From contig NZ_JAFKFW010000010.1 of the NCBI RefSeq assembly GCF_017308015.1, forward strand, positions 80,744 through 144,743: a DNA stretch of 64,000 bases, written 5' to 3'. Below, one piece after another: positions 18,340-27,510 of this stretch; the stretch's first letter is position 1, and each line of letters starts with the position of its first letter. Under the pieces are notes generated by a model, which was given only the letters and a program-made list of their open reading frames with translations, did not search any database and was not told where the DNA came from. The position numbers and the translations under genes are program-made. This DNA comes from Allobosea sp. Lineage in GTDB: Bacteria > Pseudomonadota > Alphaproteobacteria > Rhizobiales > Beijerinckiaceae.

Positions 18340-18579
18340 TTGACCTGGAATACCGCAATCCGACAGGGCCATCGCTGGCTGTCGATCATCTTCACGGCGA
18401 CAGTCCTCGCGAACTTCATCGCGATGGCGCGTGGCGAACCGCCGGCCTGGATCGTCTATTCGCCCTTGCTGCCGCTTTTCCTGCTGCTGTTCAGCGGGCT
18501 CTATCTGTTCGCGTTGCCCTATGCCGCCAAGCGGCGCGCCCGGCGACAGGCGGAAGCGAACGTCCAGCTTTCCGGCTGA
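18340..18579 (+). CDS. Small two-segment membrane protein
   Basis: The 79-aa protein has two hydrophobic segments (about 14-29 and 39-60) and a basic C-terminus (KRRARRQAEA). It starts at a TTG (18340) preceded by AAAGGAG at optimal distance, which decides the start. It is the third gene of the arsR-AHSA1 operon. Small membrane proteins of this kind commonly accompany such pairs; the function is unknown. Confidence 0.75.
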   Translation: MTWNTAIRQGHRWLSIIFTATVLANFIAMARGEPPAWIVYSPLLPLFLLLFSGLYLFALPYAAKRRARRQAEANVQLSG

Positions 18580-18705
18580 GCGCGAAAGAATTGCGCAAAC
18601 GGGGCGTGGAATTGCAGCGCAACTTTCGCGCGCGCCGGTCTACCGTGTGGGCTTGCGATCCGATGCCTGCGTCGGTTTGCCTTCCTGTCCCGAGCGGAGA
18701 TCGCG

Positions 18706-19506
18706 ATGGCCCATTCCCTCAAATCCGGCGCTGCGAGCGTGACGCCCCTTCGCGGCCCGAACCAGCCCGCTCTCGATTCCGATATCGTCTGGGAAGCGCG
18801 CCGCGATCTCGCCGCGACGTTCCGGATGGCGGCGCGCTACGGTTTCGAGGAGGGTATCTGCAATCACTTCTCGGCGCTGGTGCCGGGCTATGACGACCTG
18901 TTCATCGTCAATCCCTATGGCTGGGCCTTCCGCGAGCTGACGGCCTCGAAGCTCCTGATCTGCGACTTCCACGGCAATGTCGTCTCGGGTGAGGGGCAGC
19001 CGGAGGCGACCGCCTTCTACATCCATGCCCGGATTCACAAGAACATCCCGCGTGCCAAGGTCGCCTTCCACACGCATATGCCCTACGCGACCGCGCTCTC
19101 GATGACGGAGGGCGCGCCGCTGGTCTTCGCCGGGCAGACGGCACTCAAGTTCTATGGTCGCACAGCAGTCGACAGCGACTATAACGGGCTGGCACTGGAC
19201 GAGCGCGAGGGCGACCGGATCGCCGCCGCGATCGGCGATGCCGATATCGTCTTCATGAAGCATCACGGCGTGATGGTGCTCGGACCGAATATCGCCGAGG
19301 CCTGGGACGATCTCTACTATCTGGAGCGGGCCTGCGAGGTGCAGGCGCTGGCGCTCGCGACGGGGCGAGAGGTCAAGCCGGTCAAGCCGGAGATCGCGGA
19401 AGCGGCCTATCGCCAGATGCGCGAGGGCGATCCGGAATCGGCGCGCCTGCACCTGGCCTCGATTCGTCGGCAGCTCGATACGGAGGAGCCAGTCTATCGC
19501 GATTGA
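18706..19506 (+). CDS. Class II aldolase/adducin family protein
   Basis: The 266-aa protein contains the class II aldolase fold with metal-binding FHTHMPYATALS, MKHHGVMVLG and an upstream GICNHFSALVPG block (N-terminal substrate region). The family includes L-fuculose phosphate aldolases and many uncharacterised members; this full-length adducin-like version is close to those annotated only as class II aldolase. It may belong to the same plus-strand island as the arsR operon. A hairpin terminator follows. Confidence 0.9.
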   Translation: MAHSLKSGAASVTPLRGPNQPALDSDIVWEARRDLAATFRMAARYGFEEGICNHFSALVPGYDDLFIVNPYGWAFRELTASKLLICDFHGNVVSGEGQPEATAFYIHARIHKNIPRAKVAFHTHMPYATALSMTEGAPLVFAGQTALKFYGRTAVDSDYNGLALDEREGDRIAAAIGDADIVFMKHHGVMVLGPNIAEAWDDLYYLERACEVQALALATGREVKPVKPEIAEAAYRQMREGDPESARLHLASIRRQLDTEEPVYRD

Positions 19507-19523
19507 GCGGGCGCGCAAAAGCC

Positions 19524-19556
19524 AGGAAGCCGCCCGACATTGCCGGGCGGCTTCCT
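19524..19556. terminator. Bidirectional hairpin between aldolase gene and tolB
   Basis: AGGAAGCCGCCCG (19524-19536) and CGGGCGGCTTCCT (19544-19556) pair perfectly over 13 bp with a 7-base loop, between convergent genes. No long T-tract follows on plus. Confidence 0.75.
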
Positions 19557-19584
19557 GAAAGGTCTGCTGACGACGCCTCGCGCT

Positions 19585-20931
19585 TCAGCGCTGGCCGCTG
19601 AGCAAGGGCGACCATGTGGGGTCGGAGGCGAAGGCCGGGGTCGGCACAGGCACTTCGACGCGGCCGGTGATGTCGACCATGTAGAGCTTGCCACCGGACT
19701 GGCCGCCGGGATCGCGAAAGAACATGATGTACTGGCCGTTCGGCGCCCAGTTCGGGGCCTCGTTGTGGAAGCCCTCGGTCAGGATGCGCTCGCCCGAGCC
19801 GTCCGGCCGCATCACGCCGATGGCGAAGCCGCCGCCGCCCTGGCGGGTGAAGGCGATGAGGTCCCCACGCGGCGACCATGAGGGCTGCGAATAGCGGCCC
19901 TGGCCGAAGGAGATGCGCTGGCCCTCGCCGCCGCCGGCGGGCATCACGTAAAGCTGCTGCTGACCGCCGCGGTCGCTCTCGAAGACGATGCGCGAGCCGT
20001 CGGGCGCATAGGAGGGCGAGGTGTCGATCGCGGCCGTCGAGGTCAGGCGCGTGGTCGAGCGCGAGCCGATGTCGATGGCGTAGAGATTGGCGTTGCCGCC
20101 TTGCTGGAGAGAGAGCACCACGCGCTGGCCGTTCGGCGCGAAGCGCGGGCTCGAGCTCATGTCCGGGAAGTTGCCGACGATCTGGCGCTGGCCGGTCTCG
20201 ATGTTCAGCACCTGTACGCGCGGCTGCTCGCCCTGGCGCTGGGTCATGAAGGTGACATCCTGCGAGACAGGCGAATAGCGCGGCGTCACCACCGAGACAT
20301 CGCCATTGGTGAGGTAGCGCACGTTGGCGCCGTCCTGGTCCATGATGGCGAGACGCTTGCGGCGCGTTTCCTTCGGGCCGGATTCATCCACGAAGACGAC
20401 GCGTGTGTCGAAGAAGCCGCCGAGCCCGGTGATCTTCGAGAAGATCGCATCCGAGATGATGTGGCCGACGCGGCGGTTGTTGCTGGGGTCGGTGAAATAT
20501 TGCTGGCCGTCCGTCTGGGTGCCGGTCGCGACGTCCCAGAGCCGGAACTCAGCCCGGATGCGTCCGGCTTCGCGCGAGACGCGGCCGGTGACGAGGGCCT
20601 GCACGCCAGCCGCCTGCCAGGCCTGGAACTGAGGTGCGGCATCGAAGGGCGGGTTCTTCTCGGGGTGCCGGGCCTTGTCGATCGGCGTGAAGTAGCCACA
20701 GCGCTTCAGGTTGTTGGCGATGACGCCGGAGACGAGCACCCCGCCTTCCCCACCGAAATCGGCGATGGCGATCGGCATCGGCTGGAAGGCGCCGCCGGTC
20801 AGGTTGATGACGAGCTCGGCCTTGGCGGCAGCGGGCACGAGCAGCGCCGCGCCCGCGGTCGTGAGGAGCCGGCGGCGCGTTGGTGTGGCCGCGAGGAAGG
20901 TGAGGGGGCTGTTGTCGATCATCGGGGTCAC
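19585..20931 (-). CDS. tolB: Tol-Pal system translocation protein TolB
   Basis: The 448-aa periplasmic protein has an N-terminal signal with RRR before a hydrophobic stretch ([23 protein letters not shown], possibly Tat-compatible), the TolB N-domain, and a C-terminal six-bladed beta-propeller with TolB repeats ([54 protein letters not shown]). The GTG at 20931 overlaps the tolA stop (GTGA); ATG 20922 is the alternative. It links Pal to TolA. pal does not follow directly, contrary to the usual order. Confidence 0.95.
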   Translation of the reverse strand: MTPMIDNSPLTFLAATPTRRRLLTTAGAALLVPAAAKAELVINLTGGAFQPMPIAIADFGGEGGVLVSGVIANNLKRCGYFTPIDKARHPEKNPPFDAAPQFQAWQAAGVQALVTGRVSREAGRIRAEFRLWDVATGTQTDGQQYFTDPSNNRRVGHIISDAIFSKITGLGGFFDTRVVFVDESGPKETRRKRLAIMDQDGANVRYLTNGDVSVVTPRYSPVSQDVTFMTQRQGEQPRVQVLNIETGQRQIVGNFPDMSSSPRFAPNGQRVVLSLQQGGNANLYAIDIGSRSTTRLTSTAAIDTSPSYAPDGSRIVFESDRGGQQQLYVMPAGGGEGQRISFGQGRYSQPSWSPRGDLIAFTRQGGGGFAIGVMRPDGSGERILTEGFHNEAPNWAPNGQYIMFFRDPGGQSGGKLYMVDITGRVEVPVPTPAFASDPTWSPLLSGQR

Positions 20932-22130
20932 ATGACGTCCCTGGCGTCGAAATTGACGACGACATCGCGCCAGTCGTCGTAATAGGAGGCGAATTGAGCC
21001 GGGATGCGCAAGGGTGCGCAGCGGCGGGTGGCGGTCAGCGCCGAATCGGCAGCGACCCGGAAGAGCGGATCCGCGGAGGAGTTGATCACGCCGGGCTGGC
21101 CGATGAGCGAGCCGTCGGTGTTCAGCTTCATCCGCACGGACGGCACGACATTGCTGCTGCCATGGGCGTTGGCGAGCGCGATCGGCACGTTCCAGCACTT
21201 CAGGAGTTGCTCCTGGATGATGCCGATGAGCTGAGACCTCAGCGAAGGACTGAGCTTCTGCGAGGTGCCGCGTTCGGTGCCGAGCGAGGCGGTGCGGTTC
21301 ACCTGCGGTGCCGAGGAGCCGGACGACTGCGCCTTCTCCTTGGACTGCAGCAGCTTGGCGATGTCGTTCGCGTTGAAGTTCTTGGCGACCTCCGCCTCCT
21401 TCTTCGCCTTGGCCTCGGCTTCCTGCTTGGCCTTGGCCTCGGCGGCGAGCTTCACCTTCTGCTCGGCCTTCGCCTTGGCGGCAGCTTCGGCCTTTTCCTT
21501 CGCGGCCTTCTCGGCTTCTGCCTTGGCGAGCGCCTCGGCCTTGGCCTTCGCGTCGGCGGCGCGCTTGGCGGCCTGGGCGTCGGCTTCCGCCTTGGCCTTG
21601 GCTGCGGCCTTCGCTTCTTCCTCCGCCTTCTTCGCCTTGGAGGCGAGTTCGGCCTCCTCGGCGAGCCTGGCCTGTTCCTCGCGCTTCTGCTCGGCCTCGC
21701 GGGCGGCTGCGGCCTCGCTCTTCTGCGGGGTCTGCTTGGCCGGCTCGGGCGGCTTGGCCTCGGGCTTCGGCTGCTCGACCGGGCGGGCCGGCGGCGGGGG
21801 CGTCGTCGCGTTGTTCTCGGCAGTCTTCAACTCGGGCGGACGCGAGGGCGGGGCCGGCGCATCGGCCTTGGCCTCGCCGGCCTCCTTGCGCTCGACCATC
21901 TCGGACTGACGCTCGGCGCGCGGGGTCGGCTGCGCCTGAACCTTCTCGGCGCTGCGCTCGCCACGCGTCACCTGGTTCAACGCGCTGGGATCGACTACCT
22001 CGACGGCGATCGCCTCCTCGTTCTCCGGCAGCGGCGCAGGCGACGAGAACGCCAGCAGCCCCGCGACGAGGAACGTCACGTGGCCGAGCGCCGACACCAG
22101 CATGCCAGGTTCGGAGGTCGAAAGCTTCAC
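20928..22130 (-). CDS. tolA: Cell envelope integrity protein TolA
   Basis: The 400-aa protein has a GTG start, an N-terminal membrane anchor (about 10-24), a proline-rich stretch, a very long Ala/Lys/Glu helical domain (about 120-270) that spans the periplasm and a C-terminal TonB/TolA-like domain with [11 protein letters not shown] and [20 protein letters not shown]. It transmits energy from TolQR to Pal/TolB. It overlaps tolB by four bases and lies 28 bases after tolR. Confidence 0.94.
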   Translation of the reverse strand: MKLSTSEPGMLVSALGHVTFLVAGLLAFSSPAPLPENEEAIAVEVVDPSALNQVTRGERSAEKVQAQPTPRAERQSEMVERKEAGEAKADAPAPPSRPPELKTAENNATTPPPPARPVEQPKPEAKPPEPAKQTPQKSEAAAAREAEQKREEQARLAEEAELASKAKKAEEEAKAAAKAKAEADAQAAKRAADAKAKAEALAKAEAEKAAKEKAEAAAKAKAEQKVKLAAEAKAKQEAEAKAKKEAEVAKNFNANDIAKLLQSKEKAQSSGSSAPQVNRTASLGTERGTSQKLSPSLRSQLIGIIQEQLLKCWNVPIALANAHGSSNVVPSVRMKLNTDGSLIGQPGVINSSADPLFRVAADSALTATRRCAPLRIPAQFASYYDDWRDVVVNFDARDVM

Positions 22131-22158
22131 GCCCTTAACGTCCTTACTCTCACGATCC

Positions 22159-22611
22159 TCAGCGGCTCGCCGGCTCGGTGACGAGCGCGACCCGCTTGAA
22201 GCCGGCGGCGGTGATGGTCGACATCACCGAGGCGACGCGGCCGTAATCCACCTGCCTGTCGCCGCGAACATAGATGCGCTCGTCGAAGCCCTGCTTCGCC
22301 AGGCCCTGGAGCCTGGCGACGAGGTCGGGCTCGAGCGTCGGCTCGTCCTGCAGGAAGATCTGGCCTTTGCTGTCGATGGCGATGGTCAAGGGCTTCTGGT
22401 CGACATTGATCGGCTTGGCGCCGGTCTGCGGCAGGTCGAGCGGGACGCCGGTCGCGATCAGCGGCGCGGCGACCATGAAGATGATGAGCAACACCAGCAT
22501 GACGTCGATGAACGGCGTCATGTTGATCTCGGCGATGGCGCCGTGACGGCGCCCGCGCCGGCCCCGGCGGCCGGAACCGCCCTTTGCGCCTGAAGCGGCT
22601 GACATACCCAT
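22159..22611 (-). CDS. tolR: TolR, ExbD-family energiser
   Basis: The 150-aa protein has a Gly/Arg-rich N-terminus, the single membrane segment INMTPFIDVMLVLLIIFMV with the proton-path aspartate (FIDVML), and a periplasmic ExbD-like domain (VDQKPLTIAIDSKG, IYVRGDRQVDYGRV). It forms the ion channel with TolQ. Eleven bases separate it from tolQ. Confidence 0.96.
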   Translation of the reverse strand: MGMSAASGAKGGSGRRGRRGRRHGAIAEINMTPFIDVMLVLLIIFMVAAPLIATGVPLDLPQTGAKPINVDQKPLTIAIDSKGQIFLQDEPTLEPDLVARLQGLAKQGFDERIYVRGDRQVDYGRVASVMSTITAAGFKRVALVTEPASR

Positions 22612-22622
22612 CGCTCAGGCCC

Positions 22623-23333
<711 letters not shown>

Positions 23334-23670
23334 CCTGTCATCCTTCTCACCCAGGCGGTACGGCCGATGCTGGACGCTTCGAGGCGCCAGCCCCGGCCCA
23401 AACCCCGCCGCTCGCGTCGCGGGAGACCCACGCCGCCGCCCGATCCGCGATCCGGGGAAATGCCGTATCCCTCCAATCGCGCGTGAATCCGGCGAAAGAT
23501 GGGCCGAAACGGGGTTTCCCACGGAACGCATGCTCCAGACCGAGTTAAGCATCCGGCAAGGTTAATGTCGGGTATACGTGGGCGACCGCGACATTCCGGA
23601 AACGAGTCGCAGACAGGCAAAGTCATGCTGGCGTCCGTTTCGCGCCGGTTCGGAGCGAGGGTGGCGTGCA
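23334..23670. other. Divergent intergenic region tolQ / kinase
   Basis: A 337-bp region between divergent genes. No RNA gene or riboswitch was recognised. TATACG near 23572-23577 could be a -10 for the plus-strand kinase gene, but no matching -35 is clear. Confidence 0.35.
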
Positions 23671-24207
23671 ATGAACCTCACGGGCGAGATCCTTATCCTG
23701 ACCGGACCGCCAGGCTCCGGGAAAACGACCGCGGCTCAGGCGCTGGCCCGCGAACCGGGTTCCCCGAAGGTGCATCTCCATTCCGACGATTTCTGGCACG
23801 TCATCAAAAACGGAGCGATCGCTCCCTATCTGCCGGAAGCGCACGATCAGAACGCTGTCGTCGTCGACGTGCTGGCGCAGGCCGCCGCCGGTTATGCAAG
23901 CGGCGGGTACTTCGTCATTGTCGACGGCATCATAGGGCCGTGGTTCCTGGCCGCCTTCAGGCGCATCCAGGCGACCATCCATTATGTCGTTCTCCGTCCC
24001 GCTCTCGACGAAGCCATCCGGCGCTGCCGCGACCGTGGCGGGGACACGCTGACCGATCCCGGCACGATCACGGAACTCCACAGACAGTTCTCGTCACTCG
24101 GCCTCCTCGAGCGCCACATCCTGCCGGTCGCCGCGCAGAGCCGTAAGGATACTCTCGACGCAGTGGCCAAGGCCGTCCGCAGCGGAGATTTCCACCTGTC
24201 GCGTTGA
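23671..24207 (+). CDS. P-loop small-molecule kinase-like protein
   Basis: The 178-aa protein starts MNLTGEILILTGPPGSGKTTAAQALA, with Walker A GPPGSGKT (about 13-20), HLHSDDFWH after strand 2, and an Arg-rich lid (RRCRDRGGD), as in AAA_33/chloramphenicol-phosphotransferase-like kinases. The ATG at 23671 has GGAGCGAGGG upstream. It is a plus-strand passenger between tolQ and the DUF2852 gene. The substrate is unknown; antibiotic resistance cannot be inferred. Confidence 0.78.
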   Translation: MNLTGEILILTGPPGSGKTTAAQALAREPGSPKVHLHSDDFWHVIKNGAIAPYLPEAHDQNAVVVDVLAQAAAGYASGGYFVIVDGIIGPWFLAAFRRIQATIHYVVLRPALDEAIRRCRDRGGDTLTDPGTITELHRQFSSLGLLERHILPVAAQSRKDTLDAVAKAVRSGDFHLSR

Positions 24208-24296
24208 CAAGCTCGGGCGACAGACGCCTCTGTTCGGCGCGGTGCGATATCCGCTCGTCGTTAGGGCTGCGGCGCCACGTAGCGGCGGCCGGACCG

Positions 24297-24362
24297 GAAG
24301 AAGCCCGCCCGGGGCCGGGGCGGGCCTGGCTGATCGAACCAATGGTTCGGGCGGGGGCTTCT
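24297..24362 (+). promoter_or_regulatory. Alternative hairpins before lipoprotein gene
   Basis: GCCCGCCC (24303-24310) can pair with the near GGGCGGGC (24318-24325), or within a longer stem GAAGCCCGCCCG with the distal CGGGCGGGGGCTTC (24348-24361). The longer stem would enclose a second perfect hairpin, CGAACCA/TGGTTCG (24335-24349). It may be a terminator of the kinase gene or a leader structure; no T-tract follows. Confidence 0.4.
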
Positions 24363-24479
24363 CCTGACGAAAAACTGGCTGAAACCTTCTCCGAAAAGCT
24401 CTACGACTGCTGTTGCGGCCAGCATCCGCATCAAGATGCAGAAGTGAAACGGGTTGCTTTCTGAACGGAGAGGTTTCCC

Positions 24480-25061
24480 ATGTCGAAGCGTATCGGTCTG
24501 ATCGTCGCCATTTCAATCGCGGCAGGCGTGGCGGGTTGCGCCACCACCCCCGAGATCACCACCCAAACCGTGATCGTCGCCGGGGTCGGCCCCGTCGATA
24601 TCGAACGCCTCAATGTCCGGGTCGTCTCGGTCGACCGGCCCAATCGGTCCGTCATCGTCGAGCAGCGCGGCCATACTTGGCTCGTCGATGTTCCGCCTGT
24701 CTTCGGCAACCTCGAAAATGTCCGCGAAGGCGACATGGTCGATATCAGCCGCGTCGAAGGCGTCGTCGTCGAGGTTCGGCCGAGCCGGCGTGGCTCCCGG
24801 CCCGGAATCACCTACACCGAAGCGGCGAGCACGCCAGCCTTCCAGGGCGTTCCGGAGCGGTTCGTCACGCGATCCCTGACGCTGACCGCGCGCTTCGAGC
24901 GTTTCGATGCGGCCAACAGCACTGTCAGCTATGTGGGACCGCTGGGGCCCCGCACGCTTACCGTCGCCGACCCGGCTGTGAAGGAACGGTTGAGGCGGTT
25001 CAAACGCGGGGACATGGTCGACCTCACCTTCGAAGAGGCCTTCTATATCGCCCTGCGGTAA
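24480..25061 (+). CDS. Hypothetical lipoprotein
   Basis: The 193-aa protein has a short lipoprotein signal ending in AGVAGC (Cys20), then two similar beta-rich halves: VVSVDRPNRSVIVEQ...LVDVPP and TARFERFDAANSTVSYVG...LTVADP, each followed by a VREGDMVDIS / FKRGDMVDLT motif. This internal repeat suggests a duplicated OB-like domain. RBS GGAGAGG lies upstream. The function is not recognised. Confidence 0.8.
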   Translation: MSKRIGLIVAISIAAGVAGCATTPEITTQTVIVAGVGPVDIERLNVRVVSVDRPNRSVIVEQRGHTWLVDVPPVFGNLENVREGDMVDISRVEGVVVEVRPSRRGSRPGITYTEAASTPAFQGVPERFVTRSLTLTARFERFDAANSTVSYVGPLGPRTLTVADPAVKERLRRFKRGDMVDLTFEEAFYIALR

Positions 25062-25136
25062 GGGCATCACCGGAACCCTGGCAACCCGGCTCGCGGGCGG
25101 CCAGGGTGACCCGCGCAGACAGCAGCCGAAACGGAA

Positions 25137-25165
25137 AGCCCGCCCCGGCGGTTGCGGGGCGGGCT
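25137..25165. terminator. Hairpin between lipoprotein and DUF2852 genes
   Basis: AGCCCGCCCC (25137-25146) pairs perfectly with GGGGCGGGCT (25156-25165) between convergent genes. The T-tract is weak on both sides. Confidence 0.65.
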
Positions 25166-25193
25166 AGATCCAAGCCGGGCGGCAGCCGGTGCG

Positions 25194-25652
25194 TCAGGCC
25201 GCGTCGGGCTGGGCCGGAGGATTGGCCGGCGGGTTGTTGCGGCGCTCGGTCATGAACTGATCGAACTCGGCCTTGTCGCGGGCCATGCGCAGGCGACCCA
25301 GGAAATCGTGGAATTCGCGCTGCTCATCCTCGAGCCGGCGCAGCGTCTCCGCGCGATATTCGTCGAAGGCGCGGTTGCCGCTGGAGGGGCCGCCGCGGCC
25401 CCAGCCGCCGAAGCCCCCGCCAAAGCCGCCTTCGCGGCCGGCCATGCGCTCGCGCAGGCGGTCCATCTTGCCCTGCAGACGGCTCATCCGGTGCTCGTAC
25501 CGGTCTCCGGCATATCCACAACCCATGCGTCCACTCCAGAAAATAAAGGCCAGGGTCGCCAGACCCAGCGGCCAGAACAAGATGAAGCCGAGAACCGCGA
25601 AGGCGATCCAGGCACCCTTTCCATATTCGTCCAGCTTCTCGACGATCGGCAT
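25194..25652 (-). CDS. DUF2852 family membrane protein
   Basis: The 152-aa protein has an N-terminal hydrophobic hairpin (about 14-40), then a charged stretch, a glycine-rich segment (GFGGGFGGWGRGG), and the C-terminal FHDFLGRLRMARDKAEFDQFM block typical of DUF2852, a family I know mainly from Hyphomicrobiales. The ATG lies 24 bp downstream of a perfect palindrome. It follows the TetR gene and is likely its target. Confidence 0.85.
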   Translation of the reverse strand: MPIVEKLDEYGKGAWIAFAVLGFILFWPLGLATLAFIFWSGRMGCGYAGDRYEHRMSRLQGKMDRLRERMAGREGGFGGGFGGWGRGGPSSGNRAFDEYRAETLRRLEDEQREFHDFLGRLRMARDKAEFDQFMTERRNNPPANPPAQPDAA

Positions 25653-25677
25653 TGCTCCCTCACTGGGCCAGCGTGAA

Positions 25678-25694
25678 TGTAAATCACATTTACA
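25678..25694. promoter_or_regulatory. Palindromic operator upstream of DUF2852 gene
   Basis: TGTAAA-TCACA-TTTACA, a perfect inverted repeat that extends one further base each side (25677-25695). The same 6-5-6 layout with half-site TGTAAG/CTAACA lies at the start of the adjacent tetR gene (26402-26418), so both are probably bound by that regulator. Confidence 0.6.
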
Positions 25695-25745
25695 TAGATG
25701 CGCTCGACCCTGCGGCTTGTCAAGAAGGCGGCCTGCGGAAAAGAA

Positions 25746-26402
25746 TCAGCCGGGCGTGGAGGGGCCGTTGCGGCCGATGCCGAGCCCCTGGAGATAGATC
25801 AGCATGCCGGCTTCCAGCAGCTCGGCGGCGGACATGGGCAGCGGGCGACGTCCGCCATCGGCGCGGCCGAACAGGGCGGCGACGCCATGCGACATTGCCC
25901 AGACATGCAGGGCCATCATCAGGGCCGGTGGGCGTTTGCCTTGCGGGAGCTGCGCGATCAGGGCTTCGGAAGCCTGACGCAGGCCGGCGAAAGCGCGGTC
26001 GGCGGAGGCACGCAAATCCGGGCTGGCATCGAGCGGCACGCCGGCCTCGAACATTGCGGAGTAATAGGCCGGCTCGTCATGGGCGAAGGCGAGATAGGCG
26101 CGACCGAGCCGGTGGAAGGCGGTCTCGGGATCGGGCTGGCCCTGATCCCAGGCGCGGGACAGCGCCGCCTCGAAGGCCTGAAAGCCGCGGGCGGCGACAT
26201 CGGCCAGGAGGTCGTCGCGGTCGCGGAAATGGCGGTAAGGCGCGGCGGGGCTGACGCCGGCCATGCGCGCCGCTTCGGCGAAGGTGAAGCCGTTCGGTCC
26301 CTTCTCCCCGATCAGTCCGAGCGCAGCCCGAACCAGTTCCTCCTTGAGGTTGCCATGGTGATAGCCGCGGGGTGTCTCGGGGCGGTCGCGCTTCCAGCTC
26401 AT
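25746..26402 (-). CDS. TetR/AcrR-family regulator
   Basis: The 218-aa protein begins MSWKRDRPETPRGYHHGNLKEELVRAAL, followed by the HTH FTFAEAARMAGVSPAAPYRHF and a WHG-type ligand domain (GRAYLAFAHDEPAYYSAMF). The start codon overlaps by one base a 17-bp palindrome (26402-26418) matching another before the downstream DUF2852 gene. It probably represses itself and DUF2852. The inducer is unknown. No clear RBS precedes ATG 26402. Confidence 0.9.
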   Translation of the reverse strand: MSWKRDRPETPRGYHHGNLKEELVRAALGLIGEKGPNGFTFAEAARMAGVSPAAPYRHFRDRDDLLADVAARGFQAFEAALSRAWDQGQPDPETAFHRLGRAYLAFAHDEPAYYSAMFEAGVPLDASPDLRASADRAFAGLRQASEALIAQLPQGKRPPALMMALHVWAMSHGVAALFGRADGGRRPLPMSAAELLEAGMLIYLQGLGIGRNGPSTPG

Positions 26403-26418
26403 GTAAGGAGCGCTAACA
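26402..26418. promoter_or_regulatory. Palindromic operator at the tetR start
   Basis: TGTAAG-GAGCG-CTAACA is an imperfect inverted repeat (one mismatched pair) with the same geometry as the perfect site at 25678-25694. Placed over the translation start, it is a likely autoregulatory site. Confidence 0.5.
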
Positions 26419-26441
26419 TGCGGGCAGGGCCGCGTCGACTG

Positions 26442-26846
26442 TCAGTCCTCCAGCATCAACCGCTTGCGCAGGCCGTCGGGGATGCGCCGGGCGCGGCCAC
26501 CGCCGACACAGGCGACCCTGACGGCGGCGGTGATCAGGGCCTCCCCGCCGCGCAGCACGCGCTGTTCGAGGTCCATGGTGGCGCCGCGCGCCTCGATGCA
26601 AGCGGTCTCGACCGTCAGCAGGTCGTCCATCACGGCGGGCCGCAGGAAGTCGATCGTCATCTTGCGCACGGCGAAGCCGAGCGCCGTCTCGCCGTCGAAG
26701 AGCTCGCGCTGCTCGATGCCGAGCGCGCGGATCAGTTCCGTGCGGCCGCGCTCCATGAAACGCAGATAGGAGGCGTGGTAGACGACGCCGGAAAAATCGG
26801 TGTCCTCGTAGTAGACGCGGACTTCGAGGCGATGGACCCTGCTCAT
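26442..26846 (-). CDS. ybgC: Tol-Pal-associated acyl-CoA thioesterase YbgC
   Basis: The 134-aa hotdog-fold thioesterase begins MSRVHRLEVRVYYEDTDFSGVVYHASYLRFMERGR, containing the catalytic YYEDTDFSGVVYH motif of the YbgC/4-hydroxybenzoyl-CoA family. The start at 26846 fits the family. It normally heads the tol-pal operon; here tetR, DUF2852 and two plus-strand genes lie between it and tolQ. Confidence 0.93.
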   Translation of the reverse strand: MSRVHRLEVRVYYEDTDFSGVVYHASYLRFMERGRTELIRALGIEQRELFDGETALGFAVRKMTIDFLRPAVMDDLLTVETACIEARGATMDLEQRVLRGGEALITAAVRVACVGGGRARRIPDGLRKRLMLED

Positions 26847-26973
26847 GGCGCTCCGGAGCGGTATCGAACGGTAGCTGTTGCCATAGACCAACAGATGCAG
26901 CTTCGGAAAGGCCGGAACCGTGCCGCCGGAGATGCGTTCCCGATGGCGTGATCACAGCAAGGGAGAATCTTTC

Positions 26974-27486
26974 ATGGCGCAATCCAGCAAGGCGACCGCG
27001 CGGCTGCTCGACAAGGCCGAGGCCGATCTCGTAGCCCGCAGCCGGCGCGGCGCGATCGGGGCTCTCCCGGATGATGAATTGCGTGATCTCGCGGCCAAGC
27101 TGCGCGAGCGCCGTGACAAGGCGCGCGATGGCGCCCGGCGCCAGAGGCGTGAAATGCGCGGCAAGGCGGAGCCGAAGGGCGCCAGACCTGCAACCGACAA
27201 CACCGGCACCAAAGCCAAGGCCGATGCGCTGACGGCTGCGCTGAAGCGCGTCGGCGCCGAGCGCACCCGGCGGGAAGAGAAAGCGAAGCTGCCGAGCCAG
27301 CGCAGCCTCGCGCGCAAAGCACTCGCTCTCAGGCAGCGCCAGCGCGCCGCGGAACGGCCTGCCAGTCGCACGGCGGGCAAAGGCATGCGGGCGGTCGAGA
27401 ATCCGAAGGGGGCGAAGTCCGGGGCGCTGAACGATGCGGGTGCGCGTCCTGCGCTGATGCGCTCGAAGGTCGCGCGTCAATCCTAA
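26974..27486 (+). CDS. Basic low-complexity hypothetical protein
   Basis: The 170-aa protein is rich in Arg, Lys and Ala (isoelectric point clearly high), with GAIGALPDDELRDLAAKLRERRDKARDGARR near the N-terminus and no membrane segments. RBS GGGAGA precedes ATG 26974. It may bind nucleic acid, but no family is recognised. Divergent from ybgC and convergent with the DUF3828-like gene. Confidence 0.65.
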   Translation: MAQSSKATARLLDKAEADLVARSRRGAIGALPDDELRDLAAKLRERRDKARDGARRQRREMRGKAEPKGARPATDNTGTKAKADALTAALKRVGAERTRREEKAKLPSQRSLARKALALRQRQRAAERPASRTAGKGMRAVENPKGAKSGALNDAGARPALMRSKVARQS

Positions 27487-27510
27487 TGCAACACACAGTC
27501 CTGCGGGCGC

